A DNA stretch of 51,491 bases from Winogradskyella vidalii. GTDB taxonomy: Bacteria; Bacteroidota; Bacteroidia; Flavobacteriales; Flavobacteriaceae. The stretch covers positions 1 through 51,491 of the forward strand of contig NZ_JABFDG010000010.1 of NCBI RefSeq assembly GCF_013403955.1, written 5' to 3'. The notes below the pieces were generated by a model, which was given only the letters and a program-made list of their open reading frames with translations, had not been told where the DNA came from and did no database searches. Positions 26,874-36,887 of the stretch are shown here, piece by piece. Each line of letters opens with the position of its first letter. Position 1 is the first letter of the stretch. Position numbers and translations under genes: made by a program.

Positions 26874-27493
26874 AAGAGCTCTTTTTTGGTTTCAAAAAGG
26901 GTAACAACATCTTCTTTAGTCTCGTCTATGTTCCAGACGTGAAAGCCCATGGCAGAAGCGGTATCAGTGTTGTCTTTAGTGTCGTCTACAAACAAACATT
27001 CGTTAGCTATAAGGTTGTTTTCAGCTAACACAAATTCAAAAATATCGTTATTCGGTTTTCTAAAGTGAATCTCTTGCGATAAGTAAAAGACATCAAAACA
27101 CTTTTTAAAATCCTCAAAGAATGGGACGGTGGCTTTAACGGAATCGATGTGTAGATGATTAGTATTGCTTAATAAAATTAACTTGTATTTTTTTTGTTGC
27201 GCTAGATTTTGAAGGAATTCTAATCGGTGAATAGGAAAATCTTTTAAGATGCTGTTCCATACGTCTATCAGTTGTGTTTCATCAATATTTGAAAAATTAG
27301 TTTTATAAAATTCAACAAATTCTGACGTCGATATTTTTCCAATTTCATATAATTCATTGGTTTTTATCATGTCACTGTCTAAAGCTGTTAGTTGAAACAG
27401 GTTTAATGCGTTTTGCATAGCGCCTAATTTATCTAGGTTGATAAATACATCGCCAAAATCGAAAATTATTGTTTTTATTTTAGTCATCTTCAT
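26870..27493 (-). CDS. HAD-superfamily phosphatase, YihX-like
   Basis: A 207-residue haloacid-dehalogenase-fold hydrolase. Motif I is IIFDFGDVFINLD (nucleophile Asp, with Gly in place of the usual second Asp, as in YihX-like sugar-phosphatases); motif II is LILLSNTNH; motif III/IV appear as FRKPNNDIFEFVL and CLFVDDTKDN. Likely substrates are small sugar phosphates or nucleotides; none is proven. It is the first gene of a two-gene unit with the EamA transporter, raising the possibility that the pair handles related metabolites. Confidence 0.88.
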   Translation of the reverse strand: MKMTKIKTIIFDFGDVFINLDKLGAMQNALNLFQLTALDSDMIKTNELYEIGKISTSEFVEFYKTNFSNIDETQLIDVWNSILKDFPIHRLEFLQNLAQQKKYKLILLSNTNHLHIDSVKATVPFFEDFKKCFDVFYLSQEIHFRKPNNDIFEFVLAENNLIANECLFVDDTKDNTDTASAMGFHVWNIDETKEDVVTLFETKKELF

Positions 27494-27500
27494 TGTGTGT

Positions 27501-27523
27501 CACACTCAGCGCAGTCGAAGTGT
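27501..27523. repeat. Short palindromic interspersed repeat, copy 1
   Basis: CACACTCAGCGCAGTCGAAGTGT: arms ACACT / AGTGT around the shared core (C/G)AGCGnAGTCGA. It lies just upstream of the HAD gene (minus) and is followed on plus by eight T. Copies 2 and 3 are at 29249-29272 and 30118-30139. Confidence 0.7.
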
Positions 27524-27554
27524 TTTTTTTTAATTATTAATTTAATATCGTTTT

Positions 27555-27602
27555 AAGACCACACAATTTTTTCTTCATCATCCGAATGATTTATGTGGTC
27601 TT
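27555..27602. terminator. Nested hairpin beyond ribD
   Basis: Outer stem AAGACCACA / TGTGGTCTT (9 bp) with a second small hairpin ATCAT-CCGA-ATGAT in the loop. It lies 28 bases past the ribD stop. The strongest T tract is on the plus side, so it may act in both directions or block antisense transcription. Confidence 0.6.
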
Positions 27603-27630
27603 TTTTTATATTTTTTCGAAGCTAGACCTG

Positions 27631-28719
27631 CTAACTTAAGTGCTTAGGTTTATAAATCTTTAGTTGGTCATTTAAAATATGATGTTCCGAAATTAAGTGT
27701 CCTACTATTTTTGGTGCTTTAATACCTTCGTAAAATTCAGGTTTACCAATAAATATTCGTGCTTCATCCCACAGTCCTTCATCGATAAATGTTTGTAATG
27801 TTTTTGCGCCACCTTCTATGATTATGGAATTGATGTTTCTATGATATAAAGTGTCGCATATTTGTTTCGCTATAGCAGTTTTCAAATTCCAATCTATGTA
27901 TTCAATATTTAAACTGTTGATTTCTTGCTTTGTGCTTTCTTTTTTAAACTTCGAACTTCGTGCTCCCAATGTTGAGCTAATGACAACCGTTTCAGCCTCA
28001 TCGTCAAAAACGTTGTAATTTTCACCCAACTTCATATACTTATCCAAAACCACTCTAATCGGGTTTTCTCCTGTCCAGTCTCTAACGGTTAAGCTTGGAT
28101 TATCTTCAATTACTGTATTTGTCCCTACTAAAATAGCCTGTTCTTCGGCGCGCCATTTATGCACCAATTGGCGTGAATATTGATTTGTAATCCAAACGGG
28201 TTGTTGTTCATCTCTGGTTAAAGGTGCAATAAAACCATCAGCTGTTTCTGCCCATTTTAATATAATATAAGGACGTTTTTTATTGTGAAATGTAAAAAAA
28301 CGTTGGTGATGAATTTTGCACTCGACTTCCAAAACACCGACTGTTACGTTGCAACCGGACGCTTTAAGTTTGGCAATGCCTTTTCCTGCCACTTCAGGAT
28401 TATCATCAATACAGCCAATAACAACATTTGGAATCTGATGTCTAATAATTAAATCGCTACAAGGCGGCGTTTTGCCATAATGACTGCAGGGTTCTAGGGT
28501 TACGTATATGGTGCTTTTAGTTAAAAGGGACTGGTCTTCTACGGCATTTATAGCATTGACTTCAGCATGGTTGCCGCCGTATGTACTTGTAAAGCCTTCG
28601 CTGATTATTTTATTATTATGCACAATTACGGCACCAACCATAGGATTTGGTCTGGTACTTCCTAAACCATTTTTAGCAATCTGCAAACAGCGTTTTATGT
28701 AAGTTTCGTGTGTGGTCAA
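27631..28719 (-). CDS. ribD: Bifunctional riboflavin deaminase/reductase
   Basis: Performs two steps of riboflavin synthesis: deamination of diaminohydroxyphosphoribosylaminopyrimidine and reduction of the ribose side chain. The N-terminal zinc deaminase domain shows His51-Ala-Glu53 (NHAEVNAI) and the Cys pair in PCSHYGKTPPCSDL; the reductase domain starts near residue 150 (RPYIILKWAETADGFIAP) with IIEGGAKTLQTFIDEGLWDE near the end. Length 362 is normal. It starts 2 bases after the upstream lipoprotein gene and is co-transcribed with it. No FMN-riboswitch-like sequence is visible upstream. Confidence 0.96.
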   Translation of the reverse strand: MTTHETYIKRCLQIAKNGLGSTRPNPMVGAVIVHNNKIISEGFTSTYGGNHAEVNAINAVEDQSLLTKSTIYVTLEPCSHYGKTPPCSDLIIRHQIPNVVIGCIDDNPEVAGKGIAKLKASGCNVTVGVLEVECKIHHQRFFTFHNKKRPYIILKWAETADGFIAPLTRDEQQPVWITNQYSRQLVHKWRAEEQAILVGTNTVIEDNPSLTVRDWTGENPIRVVLDKYMKLGENYNVFDDEAETVVISSTLGARSSKFKKESTKQEINSLNIEYIDWNLKTAIAKQICDTLYHRNINSIIIEGGAKTLQTFIDEGLWDEARIFIGKPEFYEGIKAPKIVGHLISEHHILNDQLKIYKPKHLS

Positions 28720-28721
28720 TT

Positions 28722-29180
28722 TTAGAATTTTATTTTCACATCTTTAATTTCGTTTACGGAATAAGTAGAAGCATAGCCCATAATTTTATATTTTATATCA
28801 CCTTTAAAGTGCACTTTTAGGCTTTGAGTCAATAAACTTCCCAAAAGACTGCCAAGGTTGTTATTGTCTGTAATGTCTTCTATGGCAACCCTCACGGTTA
28901 GCGGAATGGTGAATCGCTCGCGTTTAGGAACATCAAATTCATCTGAAATCACAGAAGCCAATTCCAAATCGTTAATATAGACTTTAAGTTCATCAGTTTT
29001 TAATGTGCCACCAACATCATTTTTATTCAGAAATAAGGCGTCCGCTTTAAGCGTGATATATTTAGAATTTGAATCTATAACGTCGATATTATCTAATCTA
29101 ACAAATTCGGGTTTTTGGGTAAACGAGCAGTTAAAAAGAAGTGTAAAAGTAAAGGAAAACATTATAAGCCTTTTGAACAT
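28722..29180 (-). CDS. LEA-type-2-like lipoprotein
   Basis: A 152-residue lipoprotein: MFKRLIMFSFTFTLLFNCS places the lipid-bearing Cys at position 18. The rest is a single beta-sandwich domain (FVRLDNIDVIDSNSKYITLK, TDELKVYINDLELASV, RFTIPLTVRVAIED) resembling LEA type 2/WHy domains, linked with desiccation stress in plants but of unknown role in bacteria. The ATG at 29180 is chosen over the further upstream one at 29237 because it gives a clean lipoprotein signal and leaves the palindromic repeat outside the gene. It forms an operon with ribD. Confidence 0.75.
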   Translation of the reverse strand: MFKRLIMFSFTFTLLFNCSFTQKPEFVRLDNIDVIDSNSKYITLKADALFLNKNDVGGTLKTDELKVYINDLELASVISDEFDVPKRERFTIPLTVRVAIEDITDNNNLGSLLGSLLTQSLKVHFKGDIKYKIMGYASTYSVNEIKDVKIKF

Positions 29181-29248
29181 AAAATTGTTTTTATATGTAT
29201 TTTTGGTTTTGGATTTTGAAATGAAACGAGTTATCATTTTGAATTTCG

Positions 29249-29272
29249 GTCGCTGAGCGTAATCGAAGCGAT
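29249..29272. repeat. Short palindromic interspersed repeat, copy 2
   Basis: GTCGCTGAGCGTAATCGAAGCGAT: arms TCGCT / AGCGA around GAGCGTAATCGA. It sits in the 117-bp divergent gap between the LEA-like gene and the GNAT gene, 26 bases before the GNAT start. Confidence 0.7.
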
Positions 29273-29297
29273 ACTAAAGTTTTTAAAAATTTATTTA

Positions 29298-29789
29298 TTG
29301 GGTAAAGATACTATTGTTATTCGAGAAATTGAAGTTCGGGATAATCCTAAAATTGCTAAAGCGATTCGGAATGTTTTAATAGAAATGGGCGCCCCAAAAG
29401 TTGGCACAGCCTATGAAGACGCAGCACTAGATGGCATGACGGAAACCTATAGCGATAAGAAAAAAGTATATTTTGTTGTGGAAAGTGGTAATGCCATTAT
29501 TGGTGGTGCCGGGATTGCGCCTCTAGATAATCACGAAGGGAATGTAGCCGAATTGCAGAAAATGTATTTTATGGCTGAAGCTCGAGGAAAAGGTTTAGGA
29601 ACCAAAATGATGAACAAGTGTCTAGAATTTGCAAAACAAGCAGGATTTGACCACTGTTATTTAGAAACATTACCTTATATGAATGATGCTCGGAAATTAT
29701 ATAAAAAAGTAGGCTTTAAATCTATAGATAAACCCTTAGGAAACACAGGGCATTACTCATGTACAGTTTGGATGCTTAAAGATTTGTAG
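29298..29789 (+). CDS. GNAT-family N-acetyltransferase, TTG start
   Basis: A 163-residue acetyltransferase. The CoA-binding loop is EARGKGLGTKMMNKCLEFAK (about residues 93-112), with the preceding strand VAELQKMYFM. The C-terminus YLETLPYMNDARKLYKKVGF is characteristic of this flavobacterial subgroup. The only start before conserved sequence is TTG at 29298; the first internal ATG is about 30 codons in and would cut into IREIEVRDN...IRNVLIEMG, so TTG is preferred. It is followed 3 bases later by prmC and may be part of the prmC-ligA message. The substrate is unknown. Confidence 0.85.
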   Translation: MGKDTIVIREIEVRDNPKIAKAIRNVLIEMGAPKVGTAYEDAALDGMTETYSDKKKVYFVVESGNAIIGGAGIAPLDNHEGNVAELQKMYFMAEARGKGLGTKMMNKCLEFAKQAGFDHCYLETLPYMNDARKLYKKVGFKSIDKPLGNTGHYSCTVWMLKDL

Positions 29790-29792
29790 GTT

Positions 29793-30692
29793 ATGGTATT
29801 AAAAGAACTTCAAGTCATATTTCACAAAGAATTAGATGCTATTTACGGTGAGAACGAAGTGGATAGTTTCTTCTATTTATGTACAGAACATTATTTAGAT
29901 GTGCCGCGAATTCAGTTGACTTTAGAACCAGAGTTAGCCATTACAAAGCCTGAAACTGAAACTTTTTTTAAAGCTTTAGAACACTTAAAGCAACAAAAAC
30001 CAATTCAGTATCTATTAGGCGAAACCGAATTTTATGGCTTACCATTTAAAGTAGATGAAAATGTGTTGATTCCACGCCCAGAAACCGAAGAGCTCGTTGA
30101 TTTAATAATAAAACAGTGCACGGAGCGAAGTCGAAGTGCTAGTGAAAATAACCCGATTAAAATTCTAGATATCGGAACTGGTTCGGGATGTATAGCCATA
30201 AGTTTGGCTAAAAACTTACCAAGTGCTGAAGTTTATGCGCTAGATTTAAGTCAAGACGCTTTAAAAATAGCTAAAGACAATGCAAAATTAAATAAGGTTA
30301 AAGTCAACTTTGTTGAAGCCGATATTTTAAACGAATCCACTTGGAATTTGTTTTTTGAAAATTTGGAATTTGACGTTATTACATCTAATCCACCATACGT
30401 ACGCGAATTAGAAAAACAGGAGATTTCCCCTAATGTTTTAGATAACGAACCTCATTTGGCTTTGTTTGTGGCCGATGATAATCCTTTGATTTTTTATAAA
30501 ACGATTACCAACTTTGCTATTGAAAAATTAAAACCAAACGGGCAGCTTTATTTTGAAATTAACCAATACCTCGGTGAAGAAACAAAACAACTATTAGTTG
30601 ATGCTCAATTTGAAAAGATTGAATTATTAAAGGATTTGAACGGAAATGACAGAATGTTGAAAGGATGTAAAGCCTTAGAAATTAAATTATGA
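29793..30692 (+). CDS. prmC: Peptide chain release factor N5-glutamine methyltransferase with repeat-derived insert
   Basis: Methylates the Gln of the GGQ motif in release factors RF1 and RF2, raising termination efficiency. Seen: N-terminal helical domain with KPIQYLLGETEFYGLPFKVD, VLIPRPETEELVDLI, S-adenosylmethionine motif I ILDIGTGSGCIAISLAK and the catalytic NPPY in VITSNPPYVREL. Length 299 is slightly above the usual 280-290. The excess is explained by an in-frame copy of the palindromic repeat (30118-30139), read as CTERSRSA, which falls in the loop between EELVDLIIKQ and motif I. The fold's core is intact, so the enzyme is probably active. Confidence 0.95.
   Translation: MVLKELQVIFHKELDAIYGENEVDSFFYLCTEHYLDVPRIQLTLEPELAITKPETETFFKALEHLKQQKPIQYLLGETEFYGLPFKVDENVLIPRPETEELVDLIIKQCTERSRSASENNPIKILDIGTGSGCIAISLAKNLPSAEVYALDLSQDALKIAKDNAKLNKVKVNFVEADILNESTWNLFFENLEFDVITSNPPYVRELEKQEISPNVLDNEPHLALFVADDNPLIFYKTITNFAIEKLKPNGQLYFEINQYLGEETKQLLVDAQFEKIELLKDLNGNDRMLKGCKALEIKL
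30118..30139 (+). repeat. Short palindromic interspersed repeat, copy 3, inside prmC
   Basis: GCACGGAGCGAAGTCGAAGTGC, with arms GCAC / GTGC around GAGCGAAGTCGA. It is in frame with prmC and encodes residues about 109-116 (CTERSRSA). Confidence 0.75.
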
Positions 30693-30709
30693 TACAACTA
30701 GTTTTTTAA

Positions 30710-32713
<2,004 letters not shown>

Positions 32714-32784
32714 ATTCTTACATGAAAACAGTTGTTTGTTCGATAAAACGCATGATTTAATCGTTCAAATGTAAAAAAAATGTT

Positions 32785-32792
32785 TATATTTG
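32785..32792 (+). promoter_or_regulatory. -7 promoter element (TATATTTG)
   Basis: Exact TAnnTTTG match 25 bases before the ATG of the downstream membrane protein. At the -33 position there is TTC rather than TTG, 18 bases away. Confidence 0.6.
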
Positions 32793-32816
32793 CTAAAGTT
32801 AATAAGGGATAAATTA

Positions 32817-33560
32817 ATGTTAGTAAAAAAAATAATAAAAGTAGTATTGCTGCTCTTAGCGCTACTCTATATTTTTCTTCAAAGTTTAGCTTTAGAATTA
32901 GAAGGGTCGGTGTTAAGTGCTGTAATCTTAGTCTTACTTACGTGTTTATATGTAGGTTGGACCAAATACAAATCTAAATTATTCTTAGGGTTTCTAGTCT
33001 TTTTTTCTACCGCACAAATACTGAGTATTGCTGCGTATTTCATACCTGAAGTAGGATTAGATCAAGTAGATGCTATGTATTTTGGAATCAATGTTATATA
33101 TATTATGGCATATACTTTCTTGATTATTAAAATAATTAGGCAATTTAATTTGAGAAAAGTTTTTCAACAACTGACTGTTCCAATCATTATATTAGTGATT
33201 TTAGATGTTTTTTGTGTAACCTTAATATCAGGTACAACAGAGGGGATATTTAATTATTATGAATATGTTTTAGAATTTACATATAATGCTGTAGTAATGA
33301 TATTATTGTCATTAGCATTAATTGATTATATGTACCGAAACAGCAATAAATCTATGCTTTTTTTAATTGGATCTATTTTTATTGTGTTTTCAGAAATTAT
33401 ACAATTAGCTTATTATTATATCTTACCAGATGATAATTTAGGCTTTGTCTATTCTTTGTTTTTTATTGTAGCTTTTATTTTCTTATATCAACAATCACAG
33501 TCCAAGGTTACAGAGCCAGTTAAAGCTTATAGTGACAATCCTGTGGAGGCTTATGAATAG
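32817..33560 (+). CDS. Polytopic membrane protein of unknown function
   Basis: From the ATG at 32817 the product is 247 residues. An upstream TTG in frame overlaps the -7 promoter box and is rejected. There are about eight hydrophobic helices, short basic loops (TKYKSK, RQFNLRKV, MYRNSNKS) and an acidic tail. The overall pattern (eight helices, about 220-250 residues) loosely recalls the YhhN/TMEM86 lysoplasmalogenase family, but I see no decisive motif and this is only a suggestion. It is preceded by its own -7 box, so it is probably separate from ligA. Confidence 0.7.
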   Translation: MLVKKIIKVVLLLLALLYIFLQSLALELEGSVLSAVILVLLTCLYVGWTKYKSKLFLGFLVFFSTAQILSIAAYFIPEVGLDQVDAMYFGINVIYIMAYTFLIIKIIRQFNLRKVFQQLTVPIIILVILDVFCVTLISGTTEGIFNYYEYVLEFTYNAVVMILLSLALIDYMYRNSNKSMLFLIGSIFIVFSEIIQLAYYYILPDDNLGFVYSLFFIVAFIFLYQQSQSKVTEPVKAYSDNPVEAYE

Positions 33561-33724
33561 TTCAAAATAAAATCTACTTTCTTGATTGGTAGTCTTTATT
33601 CGCATTTAATTATTTACTTGTTAAAATAGACTTTTCTATTCTCAAATAATTTCTACGGGTCAATTTTAAAGATAATAATTTCATGAAAAAAATTTACTCG
33701 TGTTTTGTGAAGTTATATCTAAAC

Positions 33725-33754
33725 TTGCAAAAGTGCTTCTATTTGGTATATTTG
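33725..33754 (+). promoter_or_regulatory. Consensus promoter upstream of the TPR-HTH gene (TTG-N19-TATATTTG)
   Basis: TTG at 33725 followed after exactly 19 bases by TATATTTG (33747-33754), a full match to the Bacteroidota promoter consensus. It lies in the 421-bp gene-free stretch 33561-33981 and points to the TPR-HTH gene, giving a long leader of about 220 bases. The rest of the stretch is very AT-rich; a 27-codon open frame at 33683 overlaps the promoter and is probably chance. Confidence 0.75.
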
Positions 33755-33981
33755 TTAAAAGGTTAATTATATTTCGTTTTTCATAAGTCAAAAACTGATT
33801 TTTTTAATCTTAAATACTTTGAAAGTACCGCCTTAGTTTATTAATTGAACTTATTATCAGCATCAGTGACAGTAACTAAATACCATTGGTGTTAAATTGT
33901 TTTTTTACGAAGTTTATTATATTTACTAGGATTTTTGTAATGAAATAAGATTAATTAATAATTATAAAAAGCTAAACACTT

Positions 33982-35574
33982 TTGTGTAAAAAATCATTTC
34001 AAACACTATTAGTATTAAAGCAAGCATCTCAACTTGTTTTATGTTTAGGCTTGCTTTTTAATTTGCAAGGGTACTCACAACAAGAGGATTTAACGTTAAA
34101 TGCTAAAGAGTTTGTGTACTCCAACCCAGATGAGTCCATTAAGATTGCTAATCACCTATTAAAAACTAGTTCAGATAACCAAAGTAGTGCTGTGGCAAAT
34201 TTGTATTTGTCGCAATCGTATTTAGTTAAAGGAGATTATAATAATTCTATTAATTATGCATTTAATGATTATAACCAATCAGACGATGTAAATTTAGATA
34301 CAAGAATCGAAAATCTTGTTATAAAAGCCTCACTATTAAGAAGAATACACTTAAAAAAACAAGCCCAGGACTGCTTAGATAATGCAATAGCATTGACTAT
34401 TCAATTGCCAAAGGATAGCAAAACCTCGCTAATTAACTTAATTAAATTAGAAGAAGTTAAATTGCTCTTAGCAAGACGTCATAATAAAGAAGCTCTAGAC
34501 TCTATTTATAAAGTTGAGAGAAATTATAAAACGTTTTTATCAGAAAACGCCAATCATCAACAGGGATTATATTTGGTAAAGGCACGTGCTTTTAACAATC
34601 TAATGATATACGATTCGGCTTCAGTATATATTGATAAAACAATAGCATTAGCGGACTCTAATAAAGAAAATAACCTTTATGAAAAGGCTTCTGTCTATAG
34701 TGCTTTAGGTTACCTGCAACTTCAAAAAAAAGAATTTAAAAAAAGTGAAGAAACTCTTTTTATAGCTTTAAGATTTGCTGAAATTTTAGACAATCCTTTT
34801 TTATTAGAACAAATTAAAAGAGACTTAGCTATTAATTATTTGGCGTCAAATCAAGAAAATCAACACAGAGTTTTTAATAATGAGTTTCTAGTTCTAAATA
34901 CCAAAGTAGAGTTAATAGAGCAAGAATCTGTAAATAGTGTTTACAACATTTTTGCAGCGCAAGACGAACAGCGAATTTTAATAGAAAAGCGTAAGTATAC
35001 AAATTACTTTTATATGACGCTTTTAGCAGCGTTTATTGTGGTGCTTGTAGGTATTTTTATTCTTTTTAAAAGTGAAGCTAAAAAGAAGCGTTTACGTGAA
35101 ATTATTAACTACTTAGAAGTAAGTAGAGCAAAATTCACAAAAGCGAAACCCTTAAAAAAAGCATCTAAAAAAGAAATTTCTATTCCTCAAGACACTGAGC
35201 AATCTATATTAACTAAGCTTAAACGTTTTGAAAAATCAGAAGCATTCCTTAATAAAGACATGTCTTTAGCAGTTTTAGCAGGGAAATTTGAAACCAATAC
35301 AAAATATTTGTCTGCAGTTATAAATAAGCATTACAACGACAATTTTAATACTTTTATTAATAAACTAAGAATCAACTATATTATAGATAAGCTAAATAAT
35401 GACCCTGTTTATATGAATTATAAAATCAGTTATTTAGCTTCAGAGTGTGGGTTTACTACGCATAGTAGGTTTGCAACCACATTTAAATCGGTTATTGGTA
35501 TGCCTCCAGTAACTTTTATCGATTTGTTGAGGCAAGAACGCGAAGAGAAAAATAAGACAAACCTAAACGAATGA
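33982..35574 (+). CDS. Membrane-anchored TPR protein with C-terminal AraC-type DNA-binding domain
   Basis: A 530-residue one-component regulator. A signal peptide (CKKSFQTLLVLKQ...GYSQ) puts a set of tetratricopeptide-like helices (about residues 30-320) in the periplasm; a membrane helix at about 342-362 (YFYMTLLAAFIVVLVGIFIL) follows, and the cytoplasmic tail ends in an AraC-type double helix-turn-helix (helices near 428-448, SLAVLAGKFETNTKYLSAVI, and 481-501, KISYLASECGFTTHSRFATT). Start is TTG at 33982: an in-frame stop lies 3 codons upstream and no ATG occurs before the signal core. Its stop overlaps the next gene's start as ATGA. It is well placed to control the downstream surface-protein genes. 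Confidence 0.88.
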   Translation: MCKKSFQTLLVLKQASQLVLCLGLLFNLQGYSQQEDLTLNAKEFVYSNPDESIKIANHLLKTSSDNQSSAVANLYLSQSYLVKGDYNNSINYAFNDYNQSDDVNLDTRIENLVIKASLLRRIHLKKQAQDCLDNAIALTIQLPKDSKTSLINLIKLEEVKLLLARRHNKEALDSIYKVERNYKTFLSENANHQQGLYLVKARAFNNLMIYDSASVYIDKTIALADSNKENNLYEKASVYSALGYLQLQKKEFKKSEETLFIALRFAEILDNPFLLEQIKRDLAINYLASNQENQHRVFNNEFLVLNTKVELIEQESVNSVYNIFAAQDEQRILIEKRKYTNYFYMTLLAAFIVVLVGIFILFKSEAKKKRLREIINYLEVSRAKFTKAKPLKKASKKEISIPQDTEQSILTKLKRFEKSEAFLNKDMSLAVLAGKFETNTKYLSAVINKHYNDNFNTFINKLRINYIIDKLNNDPVYMNYKISYLASECGFTTHSRFATTFKSVIGMPPVTFIDLLRQEREEKNKTNLNE

Positions 35575-36725
35575 GAACAAAACAGATATATCTTTCGCTT
35601 TTGTTTGGGCTAATAATTTGTGTGTGGAGATCCGCTGCAGATGATTTACATAAAAAAGACATTGATAGTTTATTAACAGCGTACACAACTATTGTATATG
35701 AAGATCCACAAACAGGTATTGATTTTGGTTTAGCCGTTTATAATGATACTTCTCAACCTGTACAGACAACAATAAAAGCATTAATGCTTGTGTCCTTGGC
35801 TTATACTTCTCAAAGAGACTATCAAAATGCATTAGACTATACGTTAAAAGCTATTGATCTTTCAGAACAAGTAGATAATAATCCCCTTTTAAAAATTAAT
35901 ATTTTATTGCGATCTGGTGTTTTGTACCAGCAGCTAAAAATATTTGATAAATCTATAGAGGTTTTAGATAAAGCCCAACAACTTTGCTTGGCTTACCCTA
36001 ATCAAAAAGAAGTTGCTACTGAATTAGGTAATATATATCTTGTAAAGGGATTTATATATAAAGACAATTTAAACTGTGATATTGCTTTGAGCTTTTTTGA
36101 TAAGGGCATTGCTCAATATGTGGATAGAGAAGGCTATAGAGGAAATATGAGTATTGCGTATTATAATAAGGGTAATTGTTACACTTTGTTGTCTCAATAC
36201 GGTAATGCAAAAAATAGCTTTTATAAGGCTATTGAATTAGCAAAGTTATATAAAGCGAATAGTTTAATCTCTTTCGGTCAAAAGGGACTCGCAGAAGTTT
36301 ATACTTTAGAAGGAAGATATCAAGAAGCTATTGATTTGCTTCAAATAGCTTTAGAACAATCTCGTAGTGTTGGTGATGTTATTTTAGAGCAAGGCATCTA
36401 CAAAGGCCTATTTGAAAATTATTTAGCACTGAATCAATGGGAGGACTATCAAAAAAATTATGACCTTTTTCTAAACACACAATTGGTGATAAAGGAGTCC
36501 GAACGTAATTCTGTTAGTAATTCCATAGATAAAAGTTTTCAATCAAATTCTGAAGAACTAAAAACCATTAAGTCTAATTTTTCAGATTACCTAACATTGA
36601 CTATAATCATAGTTGTTTTTATAAGCATTGGCGTTATTTTCTTTGAGCTTAAAAACCGAAAAACTATAAAATCACTTCAAAATTCGGTAAAAATGATACA
36701 AGATCACAAGCAAAATCAAAATTAA
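35571..36725 (+). CDS. Membrane TPR protein lacking a DNA-binding domain; partner of the upstream regulator
   Basis: A 384-residue protein with the same plan as the preceding gene but without the helix-turn-helix. It has a signal peptide (MRTKQIYLSLLFGLIICVWRSAA), TPR units (YQNALDYTLKAIDLSEQ, YNKGNCYTLLSQYGNAKNSF, GLAEVYTLEGRYQEAIDLLQ) and a C-terminal membrane helix at about 340-360, then a basic tail of only about 24 residues. The ATGA overlap with the upstream gene implies coupled translation and equal amounts. It may form a periplasmic complex with the regulator or hold it inactive; this is inference. It could alternatively be a paralogue that lost its output domain. Confidence 0.85.
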   Translation: MRTKQIYLSLLFGLIICVWRSAADDLHKKDIDSLLTAYTTIVYEDPQTGIDFGLAVYNDTSQPVQTTIKALMLVSLAYTSQRDYQNALDYTLKAIDLSEQVDNNPLLKINILLRSGVLYQQLKIFDKSIEVLDKAQQLCLAYPNQKEVATELGNIYLVKGFIYKDNLNCDIALSFFDKGIAQYVDREGYRGNMSIAYYNKGNCYTLLSQYGNAKNSFYKAIELAKLYKANSLISFGQKGLAEVYTLEGRYQEAIDLLQIALEQSRSVGDVILEQGIYKGLFENYLALNQWEDYQKNYDLFLNTQLVIKESERNSVSNSIDKSFQSNSEELKTIKSNFSDYLTLTIIIVVFISIGVIFFELKNRKTIKSLQNSVKMIQDHKQNQN

Positions 36726-36887
36726 TGATTTCTTAACACTTGTTTTTGTATATTGTTGTTAGTCAGTATTTTATTGTTTTATTAGACTGTCATTTTTCAG
36801 GAAATAAGAAAGGCAATCATTATTTAGATGGCATTTTTAAGTCTAAATTGAGGCTTAAATATTTTCTAACTGATAAAAGTCTTACAA

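Noticed and set aside
28720..29297. FMN riboswitch ahead of the ribD operon
   Set aside because: None of the conserved FMN-riboswitch segments are visible in the short gap, which instead holds the palindromic repeat.
33683..33766. 27-codon open frame starting MKKIYSCFVK
   Set aside because: It contains the consensus promoter for the next gene and has an AT-driven composition; most likely chance.
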